In this document: positions 8,461-17,420 of the stretch, piece by piece
How positions within the stretch are numbered: the first letter of the stretch is position 1
How the letters are laid out: every line of letters starts with the position of its first letter
DNA from: CAIJXB01 sp964455905
Lineage (GTDB): Bacteria; Chlamydiota; Chlamydiia; Chlamydiales; Rhabdochlamydiaceae
NCBI GenBank assembly: GCA_964455905.1
Contig: CAYVYN010000003.1
Span: 186,001-250,000 of the forward strand
Reading direction: 5' to 3'
Length of the DNA stretch: 64,000 nucleotides
The notes under the pieces: model-generated
What the model was told of the DNA's origin: nothing
What the model saw: only the letters and a program-made list of their open reading frames with translations
Database searches by the model: none
Program-made: the position numbers and the translations under genes

Positions 8461-10167
8461 TTAGATGTGGTGTTTTTTTGTTGGATTTGGTTCTAAAGTA
8501 AGACTTTCGAGATCGTAAGAGTTGTCGGGGTTTAAAAATTGGTATACTTCATTCATATCGGCTCTTTGTGTGGGATCTATTTGAAGCATTCTCCAAATAA
8601 GGTGTTCTATAGAATTTTGGTCTTGGGGTTCTGGGGGGAGATTGCGAATTTCTGCGCTATGAATAGATTCTGCTAGCAAAATTGCTTTTATCACTTCTTT
8701 TGCCCAGGGATTCTTTTTAAGCATTGCGGAGAAGACTATTCCTAGCGCCCAAACATCTCCTTTTTGTTTGTCTATATCCTCTACAACTGTTTCGAGTCCA
8801 GCAGTTTGTATGTAGGATGGGGAAATTCTTCTATATTCAGGGGAATGATAAAATCCAGTTCCTGCTAAAGTTGTTGGATCGCTGTTATTTTGTAATAACC
8901 CGAAATCAAGAGCAATAACCTGTATTTGATTGTGCCCTTCTCTTGGAATAGTAGGATCTCTTGTGACAAAAAAGTTTTCCATTTTTATATCTTTAAAAGC
9001 GATGTTTTTTGAGTGAATATCGAAAACGATTTTAGCAAGCTGTTGGAAAATAAAAGTTCGTTCTTCTATCGTCAGAGGGATTTTAGGTTTTTGGATACTA
9101 TCGAATAGATCTTGCCCTTTGAGTAGTGGATACAAGATACGAGCTTTTGGGGTTTTTTCTAATGACTTTGGATTAACAGTAGTGTACTCAACAACATTAA
9201 GAATTTTTATACAATTTGGATGGTTAGCTATAGCAGGGTGTCTTCCCCAGTAAACCTCTTTTATAAAATTATCTATTTGTTTTTTTGAGACCAAGGGCAT
9301 GCTGGCAGAAGCCATCTCTTCTTGAGTTTTAAGATTCACAGCTAAAGAAAGGGTTTTAAAACCACCTGTCCCAATTTTTTCCGTGAATGCTTTTTTAGTT
9401 AGATGCATGATTACCTTGTTGTCAAATGTAAACATAAGTGATCGTTTTAGTTTGCGAATTGCTCTTTTTGTTCCGACATTCTTTTTTGTTGGAATATAAA
9501 TTGCTTTTGAGTGTTGTACTGGTCCAGGGAGTTGTTCGAGTGATTGAGCCTCTTTCACATAGCGAACTTGATTCTTGATAATAAAAAGATGTTCGTCACG
9601 AAATTCTTCAGGTGTGAGTCCACTTTGCGGTGGATTTGTGAGAAAGAGAGAGTCGAAATCTATTTCGTGTCCTCCTATCGTCAAAGTAATAGAGTGCAGG
9701 TTACTGTCGTAGGCTATAGGAATTTCATTTAAAATAAAATTTTTTTCGCTAGGAGGTTCTTGTTCCCACTTTTCTTTATTTTCAAAGATAGTAACAAAAG
9801 TATCGAGAATTTGATTTTTGAGTTCAGGACGAAGACTCGTTAAATCGAGCGCTTCCATAGTTTTTTCAAATCCTAAATACACTAAAGGGTCAATTTTTGA
9901 GTAATACTCCAGATCTTTCGCAGGTGTCAAAATTTCAAATAATGAAGAAGGGCTTTCTGTTAGAGGCGAAAGAGCTCCTGAAGGGATGTTAATGCAGCGC
10001 CCAACTAAATTCGGAGAGGGAGAATTCTCTATGGGGTACTTGATTAAAGGAATTGAATTTTCTATGCTTTTTTTGAGTTCATCGTTTTTTTCACTTTTAA
10101 AAACAAATCGACTAGGGATCGGAGGAGGAGGAGGGGGAGGTGAGTCTGGGGTGTTTATGCTTCTCAT
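8461..10167 (-). CDS. WNK-like atypical protein kinase, paralogue 3
   Basis: A 568-residue single-module member of the array. Residues 1-25 are dominated by prolines (SPPPPPPPIPSR). The uncharacterised domain spans about 80-255 and the kinase-like domain about 258-560. Motifs are glycine loop IGTGGFKTLSL near 265, MASAS at the beta-3 lysine site, alpha-C Glu in IKEVYWG, catalytic loop FKDIKMENF, ALDFGLLQ near 423, HSPEYRR and GDVWALG. The C-terminal tail is short and basic. The start follows AAAAAGGA 9 bases upstream. Only 41 bases separate its stop from the triple-module gene, so co-transcription is likely. Residue identity to the triple-module protein is high over both domains, suggesting recent duplication. 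Function is inferred from fold motifs only. Confidence 0.85.
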   Translation of the reverse strand: MRSINTPDSPPPPPPPIPSRFVFKSEKNDELKKSIENSIPLIKYPIENSPSPNLVGRCINIPSGALSPLTESPSSLFEILTPAKDLEYYSKIDPLVYLGFEKTMEALDLTSLRPELKNQILDTFVTIFENKEKWEQEPPSEKNFILNEIPIAYDSNLHSITLTIGGHEIDFDSLFLTNPPQSGLTPEEFRDEHLFIIKNQVRYVKEAQSLEQLPGPVQHSKAIYIPTKKNVGTKRAIRKLKRSLMFTFDNKVIMHLTKKAFTEKIGTGGFKTLSLAVNLKTQEEMASASMPLVSKKQIDNFIKEVYWGRHPAIANHPNCIKILNVVEYTTVNPKSLEKTPKARILYPLLKGQDLFDSIQKPKIPLTIEERTFIFQQLAKIVFDIHSKNIAFKDIKMENFFVTRDPTIPREGHNQIQVIALDFGLLQNNSDPTTLAGTGFYHSPEYRRISPSYIQTAGLETVVEDIDKQKGDVWALGIVFSAMLKKNPWAKEVIKAILLAESIHSAEIRNLPPEPQDQNSIEHLIWRMLQIDPTQRADMNEVYQFLNPDNSYDLESLTLEPNPTKKHHI

Positions 10168-10234
10168 AAAAAATCCTTTTTATTAGTGTTGAAAAACTAT
10201 CTTTTCCTAAATTAGGTCCTTGCGATTTACTTTT

Positions 10235-11836
10235 TTACTTACCGAAAAAACACAGAATTGAATTCCATGCATTTTTTATTTTTCCAAAAGTTTTGGATTG
10301 GAAATTCTCTGGGTTTAAAATTCGATCTAGCTCTCTTGCTGTAATCCGTTCATTTGGATTAATTTGTAACATCCGCCAAATAAGGTAATTCATGGAATTC
10401 TTATCTATAGGTTCACCAGGAAGATCTATTTCTCTTTCTTTATAATAGTTTGCTTCTTGGACAGCCATTCTCACGGAGTTTCTCCATTCGTCCGGTTCGA
10501 GCGATGCGCAAATAGTTAGACCAAGAGCCCAAATATCAGCTTTTTGCCTGTCAATTTCTTGAATAGCGCTTTTTCTTGTTGAGGAGTTGAGAGAACGGTC
10601 TAGATAGATATTCCGATATTCAGGAGATTGGTACTCAAAAGTTCCTTGAGGAGTGTTTGGTTCGGTCATATTTTGTAGAAATCCAAAATCAATAAGGGTG
10701 ACCTCCAAAGAGTCGTCTCTATTTATTTGGATGAAAAAGTTATCGGGTTTTATATCTTTAAGAGCTACGCCATCTTTATGCAGATCGGATACAATTGCAA
10801 TTATTTGTTTTGTGATTGATAGTCTTTGATCTGCTGTTAGAGGGGGGGATTCATTATTAAGTACATTTAGTAAGTCGGCTCCTTGTAAACGTTCATAAAG
10901 AATACGACCTTTTAAAATAGTAGGTCTCGAGAGATCTTGTTTTTCTGATGCATAGATAACTGATCCATACATTTGCACAAAATGTGGCCGCCCTTTAAAG
11001 CGATTGCCCCAGTAGAGTTCTTTATTAAAAGTCACTAGATTTGAAGGTTCATCTAAAAGCATACGGGCAGAGGCTAGTTCCTTTCCTGTTTTTAAATCGA
11101 TTGCAGTCGAAAGGACTTTAAAAGAACCAGTCCCTATGATTTTTTTAAATGCGCTTTTATTGATGTGCATAATAACTTGATTATCTGCAGTAAACATCAG
11201 AGATCTTTTTAAAAACGCAGGTTTTTTTTGGGTCCCTACATTATCTTTTGTTGAAAAATACACGTCTTGGCCAATGAGACCTCTACCCTCTTGATGTTCT
11301 TTAGAAATTTGAGCAGACCGGACTTGTCTTACCTGGTTTTTGATGATAAAAAGATGATATTGAGAAAACTCTTCATCAGAGAGTCCGCTAGCTAGAGGAT
11401 TTTCCATAAACAGAGAATCAAAATCCACATCTCCTTCAGAGCTAGTTATAAGTGTAATTGATTTTAATTTGGAATTGTAGTCAATTAATAGTCCCTTATT
11501 AAAGCTGAGGTCTTTGTTTCCCTTTTCCCAGCCATCTCTGTTTTCTGCTATAAAAAGTATGGCATTGAGAACTTCTGCTTTTTTGTTCTCTGGAAATCGT
11601 AGAGCCCAGCACATCGTATCACACGCTTTTTCTAGTTTCGTATCTAGATAGACTTCACTAGCTTCGATTGTTAGCTCAGTTTTTTCCGGTGTGAATTTTC
11701 GATCTATTCCATCAGCGCTTTCTGTCCTTTCTTCAATTGTTTTTAGAATTTCTTTTGGGACGTCTTTTCCCCTCAGCGGATTTATATGAATCGATTTATT
11801 TTCAGATCCAAGATTAATCGGTTTTAGAGGGTCCAT
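10235..11836 (-). CDS. WNK-like atypical protein kinase, divergent paralogue 4
   Basis: A 533-residue protein with the same two-domain plan, but clearly the most diverged of the four. It lacks the Pro-rich N-terminus and begins MDPLKPINLG. The kinase-like domain has glycine loop IGTGSFKVLST near residue 234, LASAR at the beta-3 site, NKELYWG (alpha-C Glu), catalytic loop LKDIKPDNFF, LIDFGFLQ near 384, QSPEYRN and ADIWALG. The N-terminal domain keeps FDSLFMENPLASGLSDEEF and LFIIKNQVRQVR. It is the first gene of the minus-strand kinase series and may be the ancestral form. There is no signal peptide. The C-terminal tail (about 25 residues) contains a short hydrophobic patch. Activity towards any substrate is unknown. 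Confidence 0.83.
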   Translation of the reverse strand: MDPLKPINLGSENKSIHINPLRGKDVPKEILKTIEERTESADGIDRKFTPEKTELTIEASEVYLDTKLEKACDTMCWALRFPENKKAEVLNAILFIAENRDGWEKGNKDLSFNKGLLIDYNSKLKSITLITSSEGDVDFDSLFMENPLASGLSDEEFSQYHLFIIKNQVRQVRSAQISKEHQEGRGLIGQDVYFSTKDNVGTQKKPAFLKRSLMFTADNQVIMHINKSAFKKIIGTGSFKVLSTAIDLKTGKELASARMLLDEPSNLVTFNKELYWGNRFKGRPHFVQMYGSVIYASEKQDLSRPTILKGRILYERLQGADLLNVLNNESPPLTADQRLSITKQIIAIVSDLHKDGVALKDIKPDNFFIQINRDDSLEVTLIDFGFLQNMTEPNTPQGTFEYQSPEYRNIYLDRSLNSSTRKSAIQEIDRQKADIWALGLTICASLEPDEWRNSVRMAVQEANYYKEREIDLPGEPIDKNSMNYLIWRMLQINPNERITARELDRILNPENFQSKTFGKIKNAWNSILCFFGK

Positions 11837-11951
11837 TTTTAATAAGCCTTGTTACTTTTAATTTCATTATAGACTTATTTTTAATTTTGAATTCAATAAA
11901 GATTAAATTGCTATTGATGTATTTTTTTGATTGTTAGTTGTTTGTATTTTT

Positions 11952-13292
11952 TTAATTAGCGAGGGAGGGGGATTCTTCTATTTTTTGTTTTATAGAAAGG
12001 AGGTGTTTTAATAGATCCTGATCTTTGTTTTGTGCTTTTTCTTCTATAATTTTTACGCTAGACATAACAGTGGAATGATCTCGAGCAAAAAAGTCTCCAA
12101 TTTTTGCAAAAGGCATTTTGAGCTCTTTTCTGCAAAGATACATGGCTATTTGTCTTGGAGGAACGCATTCTTGAGTTTGTGATTTGCCTATAATATCTTT
12201 AGGAAGAATATTATAAAAATTAGCTACGTAAGATACGATTTTTTCAGGTGTTAATACTCCAATTTCTTCTTCTTGAAGAAGGTCTTTGAGTATTTTTTTG
12301 ATGGTTTCTGGAGTGAGTGCTGCTTTTGGCTTAGATCTAAGGTAGAGCGCTTCTAAAGATCTTTGGAGAGACTTAGGGCTTGAGTCAAAGCTTTGTACTA
12401 AGAATTTTATGCAAGGTTCTGAAAGAGATAAGCCCAATTCGTAACTTCGTTTTTTAGTCATAAGCATTAGGTCTTTTTCTTCAAGCTTTGCGATCGAAAG
12501 CGATAATCCCCATTCAAAGCGACTGATCAGCCTTGGTTCAATATTTTCTAAAAGAGAAGGGAGGGTATTTGCGCTGAGAATAATTTGCTTTCCGATAGTT
12601 TGTAGAGAGTTAAAGGTATGAAAAAATTCTTCTTGAGTGGCGAATTTTTTACTGAAATGTTGTACGTCATCTACAAGCAGAACATCGATATGTCTATGGG
12701 CTTTTCTAAACTCTTGCATGTTACCGCTGCGTATGGCATTGACGACATTTTCTGTGAAAGTTTCTGATTTTACATATAAAACTTGTTTATTATTTATTTG
12801 TAATTCTTTCGCGAAGGCTTGTAAAAGATGTGTTTTCCCTGAACAAGGGCCTCCCGATAAGAAAATGGGATTAAATAATGTTTCGTTACATTCTTTTGTT
12901 TTTTTTATTACTTCAAGCAAGATTTTATTTTTTTCATTGAAAATGAAATTTTCTAAAGTATAGAGCGGATTTAGCTGATCTTTTGTGATGACAAAATGAG
13001 GTGGACTAGATTCTGATGGGGCTTTTTCTTCTTTGGAATTTTTTTTAAATGAGGGCTCTTCTTGGCAAGTAATGTGTATTTTTATAGAGCGAAAGTTGTT
13101 GTTTAAAAATTTCTTCTGAGCGACTGGTCTTATATGTTCTTCAAACCACTCAACTTGAAAATTGGTTTCAGCTTCTAGGTAGAGATTGCAAGCGTCAAAA
13201 TGGATGACTTTTAGAGGACGAAGCCATTTGGTGATGGTTTCGTCCCCTAGTGAATTTTTTAGATTTTCTAAAAATGATTCCCACGCTTGCAT
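11952..13292 (-). CDS. dnaA: Chromosomal replication initiator DnaA (second chlamydial type, DnaA2-like)
   Basis: A 446-residue DnaA with all four domains: domain I at about 1-85, a short linker, AAA+ ATPase at about 115-340 with Walker A SGGPCSGKTHLL and Walker B LLVDDVQHFS, and DNA-binding domain IV with the signature region ECVPPRQIAMYLCRKEL and DHSTVMSSVK. It binds DnaA boxes and opens the origin in the ATP form. It lies 6 bases downstream of yidC in the same orientation, the arrangement of CT251-CT250 in C. trachomatis, where a second dnaA exists elsewhere. That synteny is why I label it DnaA2-like. The start is the first ATG after the yidC stop and its ribosome binding site is weak, so translational coupling to yidC is likely. 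No DnaA box cluster or AT-rich origin is visible nearby. Confidence 0.93.
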   Translation of the reverse strand: MQAWESFLENLKNSLGDETITKWLRPLKVIHFDACNLYLEAETNFQVEWFEEHIRPVAQKKFLNNNFRSIKIHITCQEEPSFKKNSKEEKAPSESSPPHFVITKDQLNPLYTLENFIFNEKNKILLEVIKKTKECNETLFNPIFLSGGPCSGKTHLLQAFAKELQINNKQVLYVKSETFTENVVNAIRSGNMQEFRKAHRHIDVLLVDDVQHFSKKFATQEEFFHTFNSLQTIGKQIILSANTLPSLLENIEPRLISRFEWGLSLSIAKLEEKDLMLMTKKRSYELGLSLSEPCIKFLVQSFDSSPKSLQRSLEALYLRSKPKAALTPETIKKILKDLLQEEEIGVLTPEKIVSYVANFYNILPKDIIGKSQTQECVPPRQIAMYLCRKELKMPFAKIGDFFARDHSTVMSSVKIIEEKAQNKDQDLLKHLLSIKQKIEESPSLAN

Positions 13293-13298
13293 TGGGTT

Positions 13299-15167
13299 TT
13301 ATGTCTTCTTTAGTTTTGATTGTTTATTTGTAAACCACTGCTGCAGGATCCCAAGAGCAGTAGAAGATAACCAGTAAATATTCAATCCTGAAGGGAAATG
13401 GTAGAACATAACAGTAAAGACAACGACCATGATATTTCCCATTAGTTTTTGTTGCTTTTGTGCGTCTGTCATCAACTTAGGATCTTTAGGACTTTGTGAA
13501 GACATTAGTTGTTGGAGGTACATAATACCACCTAATAAAATTGGTAGCAGATGAAGGCTTGTTCCGAAAAAGATTATTGGATAATTCCAAGAAAATGCTA
13601 CATCAGGCGCTGTTAGGTTATTGATCCATCCAGGAATAAAGCTAGCGCCTCTTAGTTCAAAGACTGACTTTAACAGATCAAACATTCCGATCAGAAACGG
13701 TAGCTGTATTAGCACCGGTAAACATCCAGATAGAGGATTGACCTTTTTTTCTCTATAGAGTTCTACGATAGCTAGCTGCGCTTTTTTCGGGTCTTTTTTG
13801 TACTTCTCTTGGATGGCAGAAATTTGTGGCGCAATTTGTTGCATTTTTAGCGTTGATTTAATGGACCATCCAGTTAAAGGATATAACATCGCTCTTAGCG
13901 CTATAGTCAGAAGGATGATAGAAAATCCCCAAGAGTGTGTGATTTGATAGAAAAACTTCATTAAAAGGAAAAGAAACTTCCCAAATGGCTCAGAAATGAA
14001 TGTAAACCATCCTTGGAAGCTCATTGCAGAGCTGAAGTTTGGGTTTTTTTCAGTCTGAGAGATGGTAGAGTCAAGGGTTTTAAGAAGAGTATCTTGATAA
14101 GGACCTGCAAAAATACGAAATTTCAAAGGGGCCGATGAAATAGGTTTAATAGGCATAAGAAATTCATATCCGGGATATTTATCTGCTGGATATAGATTGT
14201 GTTGAGAATCAATAAGTGAGAGCTTTGTAGGTACTACGTTTCCTGGGATTATATCTGCTTTAAATCCGGATCCAATATCAGAAAGGGGCTCAACAATTAG
14301 ACCTAAAAATCCGTTTGAATTGCTGACCCAGTTAGGACTGATTGAGGAGTAGGTCATAAGTGATTTTGGCAAAGAGAGTGCTTCAACGCGCTGTTTAGGG
14401 CTTTTTTGAATGAGGTATTTAAGGGCTGGGGAAAAGTTGTCGGAGATTAATTCAACCTCTGGAATTCCGGTTGTTAGCCAAAGACCTCTAGAATCGCCTT
14501 CTACTTTAATTTCAAGTTCTAGACAGTAAGGGGTATCTTCAGAAGAAAGAGTAAATGTTTTTGTAATTTTGCGTAGGTTATCACTGTAAGAAAATTCAAT
14601 CAGATTTTTTTCGAATTTTGTGACTTGGAAAGGTTTGTTAAAAAGGGCCGGAGTTCCTTCTTCAGAAAGAATATTAAATGCAAAATATCTTGGAGATAGT
14701 AGAGAAATAGAACGTCCGTTTGGTCCGGCAATATTTCTACGTAAAAGAGGATAATATCCTCCAAGAGATCCTTCTTGGGTTGAAACGGTATTGTTTTTTA
14801 CGATCTTAAAAGAGTTTTCAGGGAAATAGTCGTTGTATGGGTATTCTTTTTTCATCGTACGGTCGAATTCGATCGGTAAAATGAGACTTTTTTGATTGCT
14901 TTCTGTTTTAAAAGGTAGGTTGATTTCAGAAATGCATCCACCAATATTAGAAAAAACAAGTTGCTGAAACGTATTTTCTAATACATAGAGTTCCTCTTTG
15001 CCTTCAGAAGGAAGAGCCCTTGTTTCAACCTTGTTTTGGATAGGAAGTTCTGTGACCTCATTAGCCGTTGTGGGTGCTTTTTGGATTGGTTTTGATCCAA
15101 ACCATTGATTAACAAAAAAAAGACTCGCGCTTAAGGCGACGATGAAAAGTAAAGATCGTTTATCCAT
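13299..15167 (-). CDS. yidC: Membrane protein insertase YidC/OxaI
   Basis: A 622-residue inner-membrane insertase that folds proteins into the cytoplasmic membrane, alone or with SecYEG. An N-terminal anchor (about residues 5-23) precedes a large periplasmic beta-sandwich domain (about 55-370). The conserved five-helix core then begins at HSWGFSIILLTIALRAMLYP with its conserved Arg, followed by the coiled-coil loop QIAPQISAIQEKYKKDP and VNPLSGCLPVLIQLPFLIGM. The last helix ends NIYWLSSTALGILQQW and a basic tail. The length is shorter than the roughly 790 residues of C. trachomatis, mainly in the periplasmic region. AAGGATAT lies upstream of the ATG. It is directly followed by dnaA. Confidence 0.95.
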   Translation of the reverse strand: MDKRSLLFIVALSASLFFVNQWFGSKPIQKAPTTANEVTELPIQNKVETRALPSEGKEELYVLENTFQQLVFSNIGGCISEINLPFKTESNQKSLILPIEFDRTMKKEYPYNDYFPENSFKIVKNNTVSTQEGSLGGYYPLLRRNIAGPNGRSISLLSPRYFAFNILSEEGTPALFNKPFQVTKFEKNLIEFSYSDNLRKITKTFTLSSEDTPYCLELEIKVEGDSRGLWLTTGIPEVELISDNFSPALKYLIQKSPKQRVEALSLPKSLMTYSSISPNWVSNSNGFLGLIVEPLSDIGSGFKADIIPGNVVPTKLSLIDSQHNLYPADKYPGYEFLMPIKPISSAPLKFRIFAGPYQDTLLKTLDSTISQTEKNPNFSSAMSFQGWFTFISEPFGKFLFLLMKFFYQITHSWGFSIILLTIALRAMLYPLTGWSIKSTLKMQQIAPQISAIQEKYKKDPKKAQLAIVELYREKKVNPLSGCLPVLIQLPFLIGMFDLLKSVFELRGASFIPGWINNLTAPDVAFSWNYPIIFFGTSLHLLPILLGGIMYLQQLMSSQSPKDPKLMTDAQKQQKLMGNIMVVVFTVMFYHFPSGLNIYWLSSTALGILQQWFTNKQSKLKKT

Positions 15168-15248
15168 GAGAAGAATATCCTTAAAAAAAATGAGATTAAA
15201 TATGTGATCTTATCACAAGGTGAAATAAAAACGTAAGGTGAAAAAAAT

Positions 15249-17258
15249 TTAGGTGTCTTCTTGGAGGGTTTCTTTTTTTTCTAGATAGTGTATTAATTCT
15301 TTAAAAGCGCTGGAGTCTCTTGTGGAAGAAAGCCAGTCATCTTCTAAAAGTTCATCTATATAGGGCAAGGAATCAAAAGATTCAGCTTTCAAAAGAAAAT
15401 GCATGGATTTATCTGCTTCATCTTTTAAGGAAAAAAGACAAGCTAGTTGATAGTATGCTTGGAGGTTACCTGCTTTAGCTGCTTGTGTAAGTTTTAGTTC
15501 AGCATCTTCAAAGCAGTTTTCTCTTTCCGCAGAGTTTTCTGTAAGTTGAGAGATGTTAATTAAAGTTACACCTAGGTTTAAAAGAATTTGATCGTTTTCC
15601 TCATCGTGTTTTAAAGCAAGTTTAAAAAAATGTAGAGCGCGATAAAAACTGTCTAGCTCTTCAATTAATTCACCTAAGTGAGAGTGGGCAAGAGCAAGGT
15701 GATAATGTACATTTGGAAAATCAGGATCGATCATTAGCACGTGTGAAAAGATCTCTATAGCTTTATGGTAGTGATTTTTTTCTTCAAAAAACTCTGCATA
15801 AAGATCGAGCGTCTTTGCATATTCAAAAAGCCATTCAGGATGTAGATAAACTGCATTTTTTTGATTGTAAAGAGCTTTTTCGAATTCTAAAATTGCGCTT
15901 TCTAAGGTTTGCTCTTCTTGTGTAAGTTCCCCAGTTTTTGCTAGGCTGCAACCGTATTCGAAGTGGTACGAGCTATTAGAAGGGCAGAGCTCGATGGCTC
16001 TTTTATAAAAATGAAAGGATTGCTGTAGAGTTTCAGTGTCGGATAAGGATTTTCCGATAATCGTATATGTTTTTCCTATGGAAAACCATAGTTCGTGTTT
16101 TGATCTATCAATTGAAATACCTGTTTGGAATTTTTCAATTGCTTGATAGTAGTAGTCTAGGTCTTCGAAGTATTTTCCTAAGCAGGTTAGGTTTTCTCCT
16201 AGAGCGTGCCATATTTCCGGAGATTCACAGTTAAGTTCTATGGCTTCGTTGATTTTATTTTGACCAATATGAATAAGTTCGATTTCTTCGGTAAGTTCTC
16301 CAATGAAAGAAAGCGCTTCTCCCCAGGCGGCTAAAAGTGTAGGGTTTTGAGAGTCAATAGATTCTGCCTTTTTGCATTTTTCAATCGCGGAGCGTAGTTT
16401 TTTGATGTCCTTGGTCTCTTTTCCACTTTTTAATAGGAAAAGGCTCCAAAAAAGCCACAAGGAGTGGTCAAATGGTTTTAGTTGCGAGCAAGAGGCAAAA
16501 CATTCATTGGTTTGTGAAAAATGGTCTTCTTCATGTGTTCTTTGATACAGAAATTCCATGGACCTTGTTAAGTTTTTCCAGCCTTCATAGTTTGTGGAAT
16601 CTTGGGAAATCGCATGTTTAAAGCAGTGTATTGCTTTAACGCATATTTTTGTGTCATTAATTAGTTGAGCAAGAGATAGGCTTGAAAGTCCAAATTGGTT
16701 CCAAAAATCAGGATTTTTATCATTCGAGGAGACTTTAGACGCTTTTTCAAAAAAAGTAATAGAAGACTGCCAGTCGCAGGCTTCACCGGATCTTTTTGCT
16801 AACTCTGATTTTACTTTTGCATATTCAAAATAAAGATCGAATTGAGAGTCTCTATCTGCTTGATTGCACAAGTCTATTGCTTTTAGGAGTTTTTCTTCGG
16901 CGCTAGAAAAATAATGAGCTTCTTGGTAAGCGTTGCCTAATTGAGAAAGGGAGGTACCCCAAAGAAACCAGGCTTCAAAGTACTCTGGTAGAAGGGCTGT
17001 TGCCATTTTAAATTTTTTATTAGCTAATAAGAGGGTTTTTTCGTGGCCTTCTTCGCTTCCCATGTCGAATAAGGACAGGCCTTGTTCGAAGTGTAGTTTT
17101 GGATCCCCGGGTTTTAACTCGCACGCCTCTTTAAAAAAGAAGAGTCCTTCATCTAAATTTTTTTTTGCAAGCGAAGACTGTCCTAGCAGGAGGAAATGGT
17201 ATGCCTTTTCTGTGGTAGAGCAAAATGGCTCTTCTGGCATGTGAACTATTTCGTCCAT
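15249..17258 (-). CDS. Tetratricopeptide repeat protein
   Basis: A 669-residue protein made almost wholly of TPR-like helical pairs. Examples are FEYAKTLDLYAEFFEEKNHY, AIEKFQTGISIDRSKHELWF and VHYHLALAHSHLGELIEEL, with recurring Trp-Leu/Phe-Trp and Gly-Ala-Tyr positions at a spacing longer than the canonical 34 residues. There is no signal peptide or membrane segment, so it is probably a cytoplasmic scaffold for protein-protein contacts. It precedes yidC by 81 bases on the same strand. The gene is acidic overall with many lysines and glutamates. TPR proteins of this kind are common in chlamydiae, including secretion chaperones, but no specific partner can be named. The start is the first ATG, with AGGA about 11 bases upstream. 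Confidence 0.8.
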   Translation of the reverse strand: MDEIVHMPEEPFCSTTEKAYHFLLLGQSSLAKKNLDEGLFFFKEACELKPGDPKLHFEQGLSLFDMGSEEGHEKTLLLANKKFKMATALLPEYFEAWFLWGTSLSQLGNAYQEAHYFSSAEEKLLKAIDLCNQADRDSQFDLYFEYAKVKSELAKRSGEACDWQSSITFFEKASKVSSNDKNPDFWNQFGLSSLSLAQLINDTKICVKAIHCFKHAISQDSTNYEGWKNLTRSMEFLYQRTHEEDHFSQTNECFASCSQLKPFDHSLWLFWSLFLLKSGKETKDIKKLRSAIEKCKKAESIDSQNPTLLAAWGEALSFIGELTEEIELIHIGQNKINEAIELNCESPEIWHALGENLTCLGKYFEDLDYYYQAIEKFQTGISIDRSKHELWFSIGKTYTIIGKSLSDTETLQQSFHFYKRAIELCPSNSSYHFEYGCSLAKTGELTQEEQTLESAILEFEKALYNQKNAVYLHPEWLFEYAKTLDLYAEFFEEKNHYHKAIEIFSHVLMIDPDFPNVHYHLALAHSHLGELIEELDSFYRALHFFKLALKHDEENDQILLNLGVTLINISQLTENSAERENCFEDAELKLTQAAKAGNLQAYYQLACLFSLKDEADKSMHFLLKAESFDSLPYIDELLEDDWLSSTRDSSAFKELIHYLEKKETLQEDT

Positions 17259-17359
17259 GTGTGCATGTCCTAGCTTGTTTGTGTCTGCGTAAGGGTGAGA
17301 TTATAAGAAAGCTTGGTTTTTTATACAATGAGGCAGTAAGAAAAACAAAAAATAGAATC

Positions 17360-17388
17360 TTGATTTTTTTTTATTCATTTATTATAAG
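17360..17388 (+). promoter_or_regulatory. Sigma-70-type promoter for menI
   Basis: TTGATT (17360-17365) and TATAAG (17383-17388) with a 17-base spacer, 32 bases before the menI start codon, in the AT-rich spacer divergent from the TPR gene. Confidence 0.5.
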
Positions 17389-17420
17389 TCTGTTATGAAA
17401 AAAACCAATATGGTCAGAGT

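Noticed and set aside
3839..10167. Direct repeats with about 1.48-kb period considered as a mobile or CRISPR-like element
   Set aside because: The period equals one protein module in frame; there are no short spaced repeats, terminal inverted repeats or transposase.
1868..10186. Several plus-strand open frames antisense to the kinase genes
   Set aside because: They recur at the same module positions because the coding strand repeats. None has a plausible start or protein-like composition.
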